Source: Mesorhizobium sp. B2-7-2
GTDB taxonomy: Bacteria > Pseudomonadota > Alphaproteobacteria > Rhizobiales > Rhizobiaceae
NCBI RefSeq assembly: GCF_006440775.1
Contig: NZ_VFTZ01000036.1
Coordinates: 1 to 42,826, forward strand
Length of the DNA stretch: 42,826 bases
Direction of reading: 5' to 3'
The notes under the pieces were generated by a model, which was not told the origin of the DNA, did no database searches, and worked only from the letters and a program-made list of their open reading frames with translations. The translations under genes were made by a program, and so were the position numbers. Shown piece after piece: positions 32,274 through 41,800 of this stretch; position 1 is the stretch's first letter; each line of letters begins with the position of its first letter.

Positions 32274-33731
32274 ATGCTTCAGAAAACCAGCCATTTCATG
32301 CGCCAGGCCAACCTCATCGATGGTGAATGGGTGCAGGCCGACAGCGGCCAGACCATCGACGTCAACAATCCGGCGACCGGCCTCAAGATTGGCACCGTGC
32401 CTAAGGCCGGCAAGGCCGAGACCCGCCGGGCCATCGAGGCCGCCGAGGAAGCCTTCAAGAGCTGGCGCAAGACCACCGCGCTCGAGCGCTCGAAGCTGCT
32501 GCGCAAGCTGCATGACGCGATGATGGACAATCAGGATGTGCTGGCCGAGCTCTTGACCATCGAGCAGGGCAAGTCGCTTAGCGAATCCAAGGGCGAGATC
32601 GGCTCGGCCGCCAGCTACATCCTGTGGTTCGCCGAGGAAGGCCGCCGCGTCTATGGCGACATCGTGCCGTCGCCATGGGGCGACCGCCGTATCCTGGTAA
32701 CCAAGGAGCCGGTGGGCGTCATTGCAGCCATCACGCCGTGGAATTTTCCGTCCTCGATGCTTGCCCGCAAGATCGGCCCGGCTTTGGCCGCCGGCTGCAC
32801 CGCGGTGGTCAAGCCCGCCTCGCAGACGCCTTATTCGGGCCTCGCCTGGGGCGCGCTCGTCGAGGAAGTCGGTTTCCCGAAAGGCGTCGTCAATGTCATC
32901 ACCGGTTCGGCCGGCGAGATCGGCGACGAGATCTGTGCCAACCCGCTGGTCAAGAAGATCACCTTCACCGGCTCGACCGAGGTCGGCAAGATCCTGATCC
33001 AGAAGTCGGCCGCGACGGTCAAGAAAGTGTCGATGGAACTCGGCGGCAACGCACCGTTCCTGGTCTTCGACGACGCCGATGTCGATCGTGCCGTCGCCGG
33101 CGCCATCACGGCCAAGTACCGCAATTCCGGCCAGACTTGCGTGTGCACCAACCGCTTCCTGGTGCAGGCCGGCATCTACGACAAGTTCGTCGAGAAGCTG
33201 GCTGCCGCCAGCAACAACCTCAAGGTCGGCTCGGGCCTCGAGGAAGGCGTGCAGCAGGGGCCGCTGATCGACGAGAAGGCGGTCGAGAAGGTCGAGGAAT
33301 TCATTGCCGACGCGACGTCGAAGGGCGGCAAGGTCGTCGCCGGCGGCAAGCGCCATGCGCTCGGCGGCTCGTTCTTCCAGCCGACGGTGATTTCTGGCGC
33401 CACGCCGAACATGCGCTTCATGAAGGAAGAGATTTTTGGGCCGATCGCGCCCGTGTTCAAGTTCGAGACCGAGGAAGAGGCGGTCGCGCTGGCCAACGAC
33501 ACCGAGTTCGGCCTTGCCGCCTATTTCTACACCGGCGATCTCGGCCGCGCCTTCCGCGTCATGGAAGGCCTGAAATACGGCATGGTCGGCGTCAATGAAG
33601 GCCTGATCACCACGCCCGAGGCGCCGTTCGGCGGCGTCAAGGAATCCGGTCTCGGCCGAGAAGGCGGGCATCAGGGCATCGAGGACTATCTCGACACCAA
33701 ATATGCCTGCTTCGGCGGCCTCGGGCTCTGA
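32274..33731 (+). CDS. gabD: Succinate-semialdehyde dehydrogenase, NAD(P)-dependent
   Basis: This 485-residue aldehyde dehydrogenase oxidises succinate semialdehyde to succinate, the last step of GABA use. ITPWNFPSSMLARKIGPALAAGC, FTGSTEVGK and SMELGGNAPF mark the cofactor fold and the catalytic glutamate. The nucleophile is Cys289 in SGQTCVCTNRF, with the neighbouring second cysteine typical of GabD. The C-terminal PFGGVKESGLGREGG is also characteristic. GGAGG lies nine bases before the ATG. No GABA aminotransferase adjoins it; the class III aminotransferase at 6171 could in principle feed it, but that is speculation. Confidence 0.94.
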   Translation: MLQKTSHFMRQANLIDGEWVQADSGQTIDVNNPATGLKIGTVPKAGKAETRRAIEAAEEAFKSWRKTTALERSKLLRKLHDAMMDNQDVLAELLTIEQGKSLSESKGEIGSAASYILWFAEEGRRVYGDIVPSPWGDRRILVTKEPVGVIAAITPWNFPSSMLARKIGPALAAGCTAVVKPASQTPYSGLAWGALVEEVGFPKGVVNVITGSAGEIGDEICANPLVKKITFTGSTEVGKILIQKSAATVKKVSMELGGNAPFLVFDDADVDRAVAGAITAKYRNSGQTCVCTNRFLVQAGIYDKFVEKLAAASNNLKVGSGLEEGVQQGPLIDEKAVEKVEEFIADATSKGGKVVAGGKRHALGGSFFQPTVISGATPNMRFMKEEIFGPIAPVFKFETEEEAVALANDTEFGLAAYFYTGDLGRAFRVMEGLKYGMVGVNEGLITTPEAPFGGVKESGLGREGGHQGIEDYLDTKYACFGGLGL

Positions 33732-33761
33732 TATCGATCCCCGGAACAGGGCAGGCGCCCA

Positions 33762-33851
33762 GAGCAGTCCACCGTTTCAGAAAAACGGTGGACTGCTCTT
33801 TCGCCTTGTTTTGGCGCAAAACCGCTGCGCACTTTTCCTGGAATTGCTTTA
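33762..33851 (+). repeat. Mosaic repeat B, copy 4, with a 17-bp terminator-like hairpin
   Basis: The left part is a perfect 17-bp stem: the arm 33761-33777 (AGAGCAGTCCACCGTTT) pairs with 33783-33799 around CAGAA, followed by TTTCGCC. The right part, TTGTTTTGGCGCAAAACCGC to TTTTCCTGGAATTGCTTTA, matches the other B copies. It lies 30 bp past gabD and probably ends its transcript. Confidence 0.82.
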
Positions 33852-33915
33852 GCCTGCCCTTGCCGGATGATGCGCAGCCGGCCTAAATCCACGGATCGGA
33901 AACGACATTTCGGGC

Positions 33916-34941
33916 ATGGCGATGAAAGACGGCGAGGTCTTCGGCACGACGCAGGCGGGCGAGGCCGTGCGCCGCTTCACCATTCGCGGCGGCGGCATCA
34001 CGGCCAACATCATCGGGCTCGGCGCCATCATCCAGGACCTCAGGCTGAGCGGCCATGACGCGCCGCTGGTGCTGGGCTACGACCGATTCGAGCCCTACCA
34101 GACCGACCGCGCCTTCTTTGGCGCCGTCGTCGGCCGCTTCGCCAATCGCATCGGCGGCGGCCGCTTCACCATCGCCGGCAACCGCTTCCAGACCGAGCAG
34201 AATTTTCTCGGCAAGCACACGCTGCATGGCGGCTCGGAAGGCTTTTTCCGCCGGCCATGGACCGTCTCGCTGCATGGCCGCGATTTCGTGACGCTGACGC
34301 TGCACGATCCGGACGGCGCGATGGGCTTTCCCGGCGCCCTCGACGTCACCTGCACCTATCGGCTGAAGATCCCAGGCACGCTCAGCATGGAGCTGACCGC
34401 GACCTGCGAGGAGCCGACGCTCTGCAATCTCGCGCAGCATTCCTATTTCAATCTCGACGATGGCGGCGCGGGCGACATCCTCGATCACCGGCTGATGCTC
34501 AACGCCGGCGCCTACACGCCGGTCGATGACGAGATGATCCCGACCGGTGTGGTGAAGCCGGTCGACGGCACGCCCTACGATTTCCGGCAGGCGCGGCCGC
34601 TGCGCATGGAAATGGAAGGCGAGCAGCTTCGCTACGACCTGAATTACTGCCTGGCCTCCAGCCGTGGGCCGCTGCACCAGGCTGCCTGGGTGCAAGGCGC
34701 CAATTCCGGTGTCGAGATGGAAGTCTGGACCACCGAACCGGGACTGCAGCTCTATAGCGGCCAGTTCGTCGCTCCGACGTCGCCGGGTCTCGACGGCCGC
34801 CGCTACAAGGCGTTTTCAGGCCTCTGCCTCGAAGCGCAGACATGGCCGGACGCGCCGAACCGGCCTTATTTCCCGCAGGCGACGCTGTGGCCGGGGCAAA
34901 TCTATCATCAGGTGACGGAATATCGGTTCCGCTTGCCCTAA
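33916..34941 (+). CDS. Aldose 1-epimerase (galactose mutarotase family)
   Basis: This is a 341-residue, beta-sandwich enzyme interconverting alpha and beta anomers of sugars. FFGAVVGRFANRIGGGRF contains the conserved substrate-binding arginine and asparagine, NLAQHSYFNLDDGG holds the catalytic histidine, and GLCLEAQTWPDAPN holds the catalytic glutamate. Length matches GalM. The ATG at 33916 (MAMKDGEVF) has only GGAAACGAC upstream. It converges with kdgK, hinting at sugar or sugar-acid use, but the two are on opposite strands. Confidence 0.9.
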   Translation: MAMKDGEVFGTTQAGEAVRRFTIRGGGITANIIGLGAIIQDLRLSGHDAPLVLGYDRFEPYQTDRAFFGAVVGRFANRIGGGRFTIAGNRFQTEQNFLGKHTLHGGSEGFFRRPWTVSLHGRDFVTLTLHDPDGAMGFPGALDVTCTYRLKIPGTLSMELTATCEEPTLCNLAQHSYFNLDDGGAGDILDHRLMLNAGAYTPVDDEMIPTGVVKPVDGTPYDFRQARPLRMEMEGEQLRYDLNYCLASSRGPLHQAAWVQGANSGVEMEVWTTEPGLQLYSGQFVAPTSPGLDGRRYKAFSGLCLEAQTWPDAPNRPYFPQATLWPGQIYHQVTEYRFRLP

Positions 34942-34986
34942 AGTTTGCCGATTTTGAAGTGATTCCTGCCCAAGCTTCGATAGCGC

Positions 34987-35904
34987 TTAACTGTCGAAGG
35001 CCATCCGCAAGGTCTCAGATGGCGCCAGCGCGCCGCGAACCTGCACCACCGCGGCGGCGACTTTGTGGGCGCGGCGCACCGCGTCGGCAGGTGCGTGGCC
35101 GGCAAGCCGGGCGGCGAGATAGCCGCCGTTGAAGGAATCGCCGGCGCCGGTGGTGTCGACGGGGACAGCCACATGCACCGCGTCGACAGTTTGCGAAGCG
35201 CCGTTCAGCGCAATCAGGGCCGGCTGCTCGCCATTCTTGACTACGACCTCGCCGGTCAGCTTGCCCAGGCGCTTGGCTGTGACTTCGGGGGTCTCATCGC
35301 CGAACAACATCTGCTCGTCCGGAAAAGTCGGCAGCGCGATGTCGGTCACCGCAAGCGCTTCCAGGATCGCGGCTTGAGCCGCCGCGCGGCTCGGCCACAG
35401 ACGCGGCCGGTAGTTCGGGTCGAAGGCAACGAGCGAGCCGGCCTTGCGGGCAGCCGCCACGGCCGAGAGGAGGGTTTTCCGCGCCGCCGCGTCCAGAATT
35501 GCCAGGGTGATTCCGGAAAAATAGACAAGCGCCTGGTTTTCAAGGCTTTTTGCCAGTGCTGCCGGATCCGAGGCGAGCTGGCGCGCGGCCGCGTCGCTTC
35601 GCCAGTAGGTGAAGGCGCGCTCGGCTCCGGTAAGCGTTATGGCGTAAAGGCCGGGGCGCGCGCCGGCAATGACCGGGCTGTTGCCCACGCCTATGCCATT
35701 CTCGGCAAAGAAGGCGATCTGGTCGCGCGAGAAGGGATCGTCGCCGAAGGCCGTCACATAGGTCGCGGGCCGATCCGGGCTCAAGGCGTGCAATGCCCAG
35801 AGCGTGTTGAAGGTATCGCCGGCAAAACCCATGCGCCAGTTCGGGCCAGCCTGGCCCGACAGTTCCAGCATGCATTCGCCGATCGATGCGATACCATTGG
35901 CCAT
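34987..35904 (-). CDS. kdgK: 2-keto-3-deoxygluconate kinase (PfkB family)
   Basis: This is a 305-residue sugar kinase of the ribokinase/PfkB fold, phosphorylating 2-keto-3-deoxygluconate for the Entner-Doudoroff route. The N-terminal SIGECMLELSG and GFAGDTFNTLWAL are typical of KdgK. The C-terminal PVDTTGAGDSFNGGYLA holds the anion hole and catalytic aspartate. The ATG at 35904 is listed by family length. It is divergent from the FixH-MauG pair across 158 bp. The closest alternative would be another PfkB sugar kinase. Confidence 0.87.
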   Translation of the reverse strand: MANGIASIGECMLELSGQAGPNWRMGFAGDTFNTLWALHALSPDRPATYVTAFGDDPFSRDQIAFFAENGIGVGNSPVIAGARPGLYAITLTGAERAFTYWRSDAAARQLASDPAALAKSLENQALVYFSGITLAILDAAARKTLLSAVAAARKAGSLVAFDPNYRPRLWPSRAAAQAAILEALAVTDIALPTFPDEQMLFGDETPEVTAKRLGKLTGEVVVKNGEQPALIALNGASQTVDAVHVAVPVDTTGAGDSFNGGYLAARLAGHAPADAVRRAHKVAAAVVQVRGALAPSETLRMAFDS

Positions 35905-36062
35905 GCGGGCTTATCCCTTCCTAACATCTTGTTGCTGTAGCTTTTTGCGGCCGGCAGCGCCATGCTTGGCTAGCGGCGATTTTTGCGCCAGAAGCGATTT
36001 CCCACAGGCAGGGCGGGACGCGACAAGCGGCCCGCGACGTTAGCAGCCGAAGAGGAACGGGC

Positions 36063-36506
36063 TTGGCATCGACATGGCGTTACATTCTTGCGGGTCTCGG
36101 TTTGGCCGCGCTGCTGGTAGGCATCGTGGCCGCCATCTATCTGACGTTGCCGCAATCGGCGCCCGGACCGGACCTGTCGCGCTCGAAAAAGACGGCGAAC
36201 GGCTTGTTCGTCGCGAGCTTCGAGCCGGAGCGCGGCGTCGTCCGGCAGGGCGAGCTGCAGTCCTGGCTGCTGACGCTGAAGACCGCCGCCGGCGCGCCGG
36301 TGGAAGGAGCGGCCATCACCGTCTCCGGCGGGATGCCGCGGCACGACCACGGCCTGCCGACCAGTCCGCAGGCGACCGATTATCTCGGCCAGGGGCGCTA
36401 TCGCATCGACGGCGTGAAGTTCACCATGAGCGGCTGGTGGCAGCTGCACTTCGGTATTTCGGCGGCCGCCGGATCCGATACCGTCGTCTTCAACATCGTG
36501 TTGTGA
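36063..36506 (+). CDS. FixH-like (FixH/YtkA family) membrane-anchored protein
   Basis: This 147-residue protein has one N-terminal membrane helix (about residues 6-28) and a periplasmic immunoglobulin-like domain. It contains GGMPRHDHGLPTSP, the His/Met-rich motif seen in FixH and YtkA proteins, which are linked to copper supply. The start is TTG at 36063: GAGGAA lies five bases upstream and the in-frame ATG alternatives fall inside the domain. It is followed 7 bp later by a MauG-type peroxidase, a pairing suggesting metal or redox maturation in the periplasm. It is not in a fix cluster. Confidence 0.82.
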   Translation: MASTWRYILAGLGLAALLVGIVAAIYLTLPQSAPGPDLSRSKKTANGLFVASFEPERGVVRQGELQSWLLTLKTAAGAPVEGAAITVSGGMPRHDHGLPTSPQATDYLGQGRYRIDGVKFTMSGWWQLHFGISAAAGSDTVVFNIVL

Positions 36507-36513
36507 GCGGGCC

Positions 36514-37722
36514 ATGAGGCGTATTGCCAGCATCGCAAGCCTGCTGGCTTTAGCCGCTTTTGCCCTGTTGGGCGGATGCGGCAAGCCGCAATTCGGCGAC
36601 GCCGAGAAGAAGACCATCGCGTCGCTGGCGCTGAACACGTTGCCCTCGCTCAAAGTCGACACCACCAACCAATATGCGGATGTGCCGGCGGCTGCCGCGC
36701 TCGGCTCGACGCTGTTCTTCGATGCCGGCATGAGCCGCGACGGCACGGTGTCCTGCTCGACCTGCCACAAGATCGACCGCCAGTTCCAGGACGACCTTCC
36801 GCAGGCGGTCGGCGTCGGCCACACCAACCGGCGCACGATGCCGCTGGCGGGTGTGGCGCGCAATCCGTGGTTCTTCTGGGACGGCAGGCGCGACAGCCTG
36901 TGGGCGCAGGCGCTGACGCCGCTTGAAAACCCGCTGGAGCAGGCCGGCAACCGGGCCGCCTTCGCGCATTACATCAAGAAGCGGTTCGGCGAGCGCTATG
37001 AGCGGATCTTCGGACCGCTGCCGGACCTTTCCAGCGCGCCGGCCAATGCCACCCCGCTCGGCAGCGACGCCGAGAAGGCGGCGTGGAACGCCATGCCCAC
37101 CGGCCGGCAAGACGACGTCAACCGCGTCTTCGCCAATATCGGCAAGGCGATCGCCGCCTTCGAGCGATCGATCGAGCCTCAGCAGACGCGCTTCGATCGC
37201 TTCGCCATCGATCTGGCGACCGGCGCCAAGCCGGAAGGCAACGCCGCTTTCTCGCCCGAGGAAGTCCTTGGGCTGAAGCTGTTCATCGGCAAGGCCAATT
37301 GCGTGACCTGCCACAACGGCCCGCGCTTCACCGACAACTCCTTCCACAACACCGGCGTGCCGCCGGTCGACGGTCTGCCGCCTGACCGCGGGCGCGTCGA
37401 TGCCGTGGCGCAGGTCGGGGCCGATCCTTTCAATTGCCTCGGCAAGTTCCGCGACGGCGACGAAAGCGCCTGCCGCGAGCTGCGCTTCATGGTCAAGGAC
37501 GGTCCGCAAATCACGCGCGCCTACAAGACGCCCTCGCTCAGGGGCGCGGCTGATCGCCCGCCCTACATGCATGCCGGCCAGTTCTCGACGCTCGATGAGG
37601 TGGTCGCGCATTATTCGAAGGCGCCGCCCAGCGTGGAAGGCGTCTCCGAAGTGCACCCGCTCCATCTCTCCGAGCGCGAGCGCGCGGCGCTGGTGGCTTT
37701 CCTGAAGACGCTGTCGGAGTGA
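36514..37722 (+). CDS. Dihaem cytochrome c peroxidase / MauG family lipoprotein
   Basis: This is a 402-residue, exported dihaem protein. The lipobox LLGGC puts a lipidated Cys at residue 22. Two haem c motifs are present: CSTCH (81-85) and CVTCH (263-267). KTPSLRGAADRPPYMHAGQF near the C-terminus is the family's third conserved segment, with the distal methionine or tyrosine region. Relatives either reduce hydrogen peroxide or, like MauG, modify a partner protein. The FixH-like gene upstream is 7 bp away and in the same operon. Which chemistry it performs is not readable here. Confidence 0.92.
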   Translation: MRRIASIASLLALAAFALLGGCGKPQFGDAEKKTIASLALNTLPSLKVDTTNQYADVPAAAALGSTLFFDAGMSRDGTVSCSTCHKIDRQFQDDLPQAVGVGHTNRRTMPLAGVARNPWFFWDGRRDSLWAQALTPLENPLEQAGNRAAFAHYIKKRFGERYERIFGPLPDLSSAPANATPLGSDAEKAAWNAMPTGRQDDVNRVFANIGKAIAAFERSIEPQQTRFDRFAIDLATGAKPEGNAAFSPEEVLGLKLFIGKANCVTCHNGPRFTDNSFHNTGVPPVDGLPPDRGRVDAVAQVGADPFNCLGKFRDGDESACRELRFMVKDGPQITRAYKTPSLRGAADRPPYMHAGQFSTLDEVVAHYSKAPPSVEGVSEVHPLHLSERERAALVAFLKTLSE

Positions 37723-37741
37723 AGGGATAAAAGGTGATCCC

Positions 37742-37924
37742 ATGAACCGAAAAACAATTCCCGTCGAAGATGCTGCCAAGGACTGGTTTAAGGACCCGGA
37801 ATTTGTTGCTGAATTCAATGCGTTGGACGCGGAATTCGCGATGGTCGAGGCAGTGATAAAGACCAGCAAGCAGATCGATCAGATGAGGAAGCCTCGCACT
37901 AGTGGCACTGCACAGGGATTTTGA
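37742..37924 (+). pseudogene. Truncated XRE-type antitoxin remnant
   Basis: This is a 60-residue frame. MNRKTIPVEDAAKDWFKDPE and EFNALDAEFAMVEAVIK match the N-terminal region of HigA-type antitoxins (W-x-DPE-x-V ... LxxEFxLxxAxIxAR). The helix-turn-helix that should follow (TQxxxAxxMGTTQ) is missing, and the frame ends in an unrelated tail, QMRKPRTSGTAQGF. No toxin gene lies beside it. The loss coincides with the border of the composite repeat that starts near 37905, suggesting the repeat or a deletion removed the rest. It could still be a small expressed protein. Confidence 0.55.
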
Positions 37925-38280
37925 CCGGTCGGCTCTGTTTGCGTTGGCAGGTGGCACGCGTTGGAGATTGGCCCAGCGCGATCGTCATTCCAGGGCGGAG
38001 CAGGAGCGAAGCTCCGTCACGAAGACCCTGGAATCCATGCCGTTACCTTCGCCAAGGCGTGCAACGGAGCAGAATTCTGCACCGTGGCGGCGCTTCCAAG
38101 TCTCGGAATGGATTCTATGGTCTGCGCCGCGTCGCTTCGCTCCTTGCTCCGCCATAGAATGACGAGGTTGGGGCGGCTTCAGCCAATCCCCGGCGTTTGC
38201 GCTGACTTTCACGGACATAAACGGAAAATCTCACACCAAGACAAACGGCAACCTTTCAGAATCCCTGTGTCGGGAACTAT
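37922..38280 (+). repeat. Composite repeat C, left copy (includes inverted repeat A, copy 4)
   Basis: Outer blocks match those at 42528-42735: GTCGGCT-TGT-TGCGT-GGCAG ... GCGATCGTCAT on the left, and GACGAGGTTG, then GGCTTCAGCCAATCCCC and GCGTTTGCGCTGA on the right. Between them lies a full type A element (37982-38166), inverted relative to the copy at 7570. The part 38188-38269 recurs inverted at 42826-42745, about 90 percent identical by eye. It ends at the lrp stop codon. Confidence 0.82.
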
Positions 38281-38729
38281 CTGTCCTTCACCGTCTCCAT
38301 CGCCACGAAGGTCGACGTCTGGGCGACGTGGGGCAGGGCGGAGATGCGCTCGCCGAGCACCCGGCGATAGGCGGCGATGTCGGTGGTGCGGACCTTCAGC
38401 AGATAATCGAAGCTCGATGCCATCATGTGGCATTGCTCGATCTCCGGCACGCCCTGAACAGCGCGATTGAAGGCATCGAGCGCCGCCGAGCGCGTGTCCG
38501 ATAGCTTCACCTGGACGAAGGCGACATGGCCTTCGCCCATGCGCTCGCGGTCGATGACCGCGCGGTAGCCGCGTATGTACCCGTCCTTCTCCAGCCGCTT
38601 CACGCGCGCTTGCACCGGCGTCTTCGACAAGCCGACTTTCAAAGCCAGTTCGGACATTGAAAGCCTGCCGTCGCGCCCGAGCGCGGACAGGATGTTGCGG
38701 TCGATGCGGTCCAATTGGTCTTCGGTCAT
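38277..38729 (-). CDS. putR: Lrp/AsnC family regulator, probable proline-responsive activator of putA
   Basis: This is a 150-residue regulator. The N-terminal helix-turn-helix (MTEDQLDRIDRNILSALGRD, then LSMSELALKVGLSKTPVQARVKRLEKDG) is followed by a RAM ligand-binding domain (VPEIEQCHMMASSFDYLLKV). It is divergent from putA, the arrangement of PutR in Agrobacterium and relatives, where proline triggers activation of putA. The proline link is inferred from position. The ATG at 38729 is listed; a TTG one codon earlier is possible. Its stop coincides with the end of repeat C. Confidence 0.88.
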   Translation of the reverse strand: MTEDQLDRIDRNILSALGRDGRLSMSELALKVGLSKTPVQARVKRLEKDGYIRGYRAVIDRERMGEGHVAFVQVKLSDTRSAALDAFNRAVQGVPEIEQCHMMASSFDYLLKVRTTDIAAYRRVLGERISALPHVAQTSTFVAMETVKDR

Positions 38730-38750
38730 CAAAATTGCAGTCGAAATGAT

Positions 38751-38762
38751 GGGACTAGTCCC
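38751..38762. promoter_or_regulatory. Palindrome in the putR-putA divergent region
   Basis: GGGACTAGTCCC is a perfect 12-bp palindrome 22 bp upstream of the putR start and about 130 bp upstream of putA, followed by TATATGATAGATCGATC. It is a candidate Lrp-type operator or part of the divergent promoters; this rests on position and symmetry only. Confidence 0.4.
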
Positions 38763-38894
38763 TATATGATAGATCGATCAGTCTACCATGTCGATTTCTT
38801 TGGACCGACTGGAATCCGCAGCTGTGCTAGCTTGCGCCATTCGGTCCGGCGACCGCCAGACCGTTCGCTCACGCTCGCTTTTCATGGACCCGCC

Positions 38895-41800
38895 ATGCCG
38901 CTCGACGCCATCCGCCAGCAGATCCGCGCCAATTATTTGCCCGACGAAGACGAGGCGGTGAAGCGCCTGTCGGCGGCGGCCGGGCTTTCGGCGCAGGAGC
39001 GCAAGGCGATCTCGGCGCGCGCGGCCGATCTGGTGCGCGCGGTGCGCGGCTCGACCGATCCCAGGCTGATGGAGGTCTTCCTCTCGGCCTACGGCCTGTC
39101 GACCAAGGAAGGCGTGGCGCTGATGTGCCTGGCCGAAGCGCTGCTGCGCGTGCCCGATGCCGAGACGATGGACGATCTCATCGCCGACAAAATCGCGCCG
39201 CATGACTGGTCGGCGCATTCGGGCGGCTCGAGTTCCATCTTCGTCAACGCCTCGACCTGGGCGCTGATGCTGACGGGCCGCGTGCTCGACGAAGGCGAGG
39301 GCGGCATCGAGGGCACGCTGCGCGCCATGGTGCGCAGGCTGGGCGAGCCCGTGATCCGCAAGGCGGTCGCCGCGGCGATGCGCGAGATGGGCGAGCAGTT
39401 CGTGCTTGGCCGCACCATCGCCGAGGCCGTCAAGCGCGGGCGGCCGATGACGCAGAAGGGTTATCTCTATTCCTTCGACATGCTGGGCGAAGCGGCCCGC
39501 ACCGAAGCCGACGCGCTGCGCTACCACCGCGCCTATGCGGATGCGATCTCCTCCCTCGATGCCGGGTCGAACGGTCCCGACATTCGTTACAATCACGGCA
39601 TTTCAGTCAAGCTCTCGGCGCTGCATCCGCGCTATGAGGTGGCGCAGCGCGAGACCATGCTGCCGGTGATGTCCGAGCGGCTGCTGTCCTTGGCGCTTGC
39701 CGCCCGGCATTCGCGCATGGGCCTCAACATCGACGCCGAGGAGGCCGACCGGCTCGACCTGTCGCTCGACGTCATCGAGCGCGTGCTGGCCGAGCCGGAG
39801 CTTGCCGGCTGGGACGGTTTCGGTGTCGTCATCCAGGCCTACGGCCCGCGCGCGGCCTTCGCCATCGATTGGCTCTATGCGCTCGCCAGGAAATACGATC
39901 GCAAAATTATGGTGCGGCTGGTGAAAGGCGCCTATTGGGACACCGAGATCAAGCGGGCGCAGACGCTCGGCCTGTCCGGCTATCCCGTGTTCACCCGCAA
40001 GGCCAACACCGACGTTTCGTATCTGGCCTGCGCGAAAAAGCTGCTGTCGATGACCGACCGCATCTATCCGCAATTCGCCACGCATAACGCGCACACGGTT
40101 GCCGCGATCCTGTCGATGGCGAAGGACCGCGACAGCTTCGAGTTCCAGCGCCTGCACGGCATGGGCGAGGCGCTGCATGAGACGGTGCGGCAGGCCGAGG
40201 GCACGCGCTGTCGCATCTATGCGCCTGTCGGCGCGCATTCGGATCTGCTCGCCTATCTGGTGCGCCGTCTGCTGGAGAACGGCGCCAACTCCTCCTTCGT
40301 GCACCAGTTGACCGACGAGGAGGTCGAGCCCGAGGAGATCGCGCGCGATCCGCTCGCGGTTATCGAGACGCAGGGGCCGGCCGCCAATCCGGCGATCGCT
40401 CGTCCCGCCGCGATCTTCGGCGCCGGACGCCGCAATTCCAGGGGCTTCGACATCACCGATCCGGTGACGCTCGCGGCAGTCGACAAGGCGAGGGCGGCGT
40501 TCGCCGGAACGGATCGCTGGCATGCCAAGCCGGTCACGCGCGCCGCCGGCTACGGTCAGCCGCGCCAGATCGTCAATCCGGCCAAGCCCGACGAGATCGT
40601 CGGTACGGTGCATGAGGCGGCGGCCAAGCAGGTGGCGACCGCCGTGCGCATCGCCGTCGACGCGCAACCCGCCTGGGCAAAGCGCCCGGTTGCCGAGCGT
40701 GCCGCCATCCTCAACCGCGCCGCCGACCTCTACGAGGCCAATGCGGTCGAGTTCTTCGCTCTCGCCACCCGCGAGGCCGGCAAGTCGCTGGCCGACGGCG
40801 TCGCCGAAGTGCGCGAGGCGGTCGACTTCCTTCGCTACTACGCCGCCGAGGCGGCCAATGCCGAAGCGGGCACGCAAGCGCGCGGCGCGATCGTCTGCAT
40901 CTCGCCGTGGAATTTTCCGCTGGCGATTTTCACCGGCCAGATCGCGGCAGCTTTGGTCACCGGCAATTCGGTCATCGCCAAGCCGGCAGAGCAGACGCCG
41001 CTGATCGCCTTCCGCGCCGTGGAAATGCTGCGCGAGGCCGGCGTGCCTGAGGATGTCATTCAGCTTTTGCCGGGCGATGGCGCCTCGGTCGGTGCGCCGC
41101 TGACGGCCGACCCGCGCATTGCCGGCGTCTGCTTCACCGGCTCGACCGAGGTCGCCAAGCTGATCGAGAAGCAACTGGCCGAGACCGCGGCGCCCGATGC
41201 GATGCTGATCGCCGAGACCGGCGGCCTGAATGCGATGATCGTCGATTCCACCGCGCTGCCGGAACAGGCGGTGCGCGATATCCTCGCCTCCGCCTTCCAG
41301 AGCGCCGGCCAGCGCTGCTCGGCGCTGCGCGTGCTCTACGTCCAGAAGGACGTCGAGAAGAAGATGCTGGAAATGCTGAAGGGCGCGATGGAAGCGCTTA
41401 CTGTCGGCAATCCTTGGGCGATTTCGACCGACGTCGGCCCCGTCATCGATGATGAGGCGCAAGCGTCGATCAGCGACTATTGCAAGAAGAAGGGGCTGGA
41501 AGGCAGGCTGATCGCGAAATTGGAAGCGCCGGCAACCGGCCGCTTCGTCGCGCCGCATGTCTTCCGCGTCAAAGGCATAGAGGAAATGGAGCGCGAGGTG
41601 TTCGGCCCGGTGCTGCATGTCGCGACCTTCGACGCCGACGAGATCGACCAGGTGATCGCCGCCATCAACCGCAAGGGCTATGGGCTGACCTTCGGCCTGC
41701 ACACGCGCATCGAAGGCCGCGTCCAGCATTTCGTCGATGGCATCCATGCCGGCAACATCTATGTGAACCGCAACCAGATCGGCGCCGTCGTCGGTTCGCA

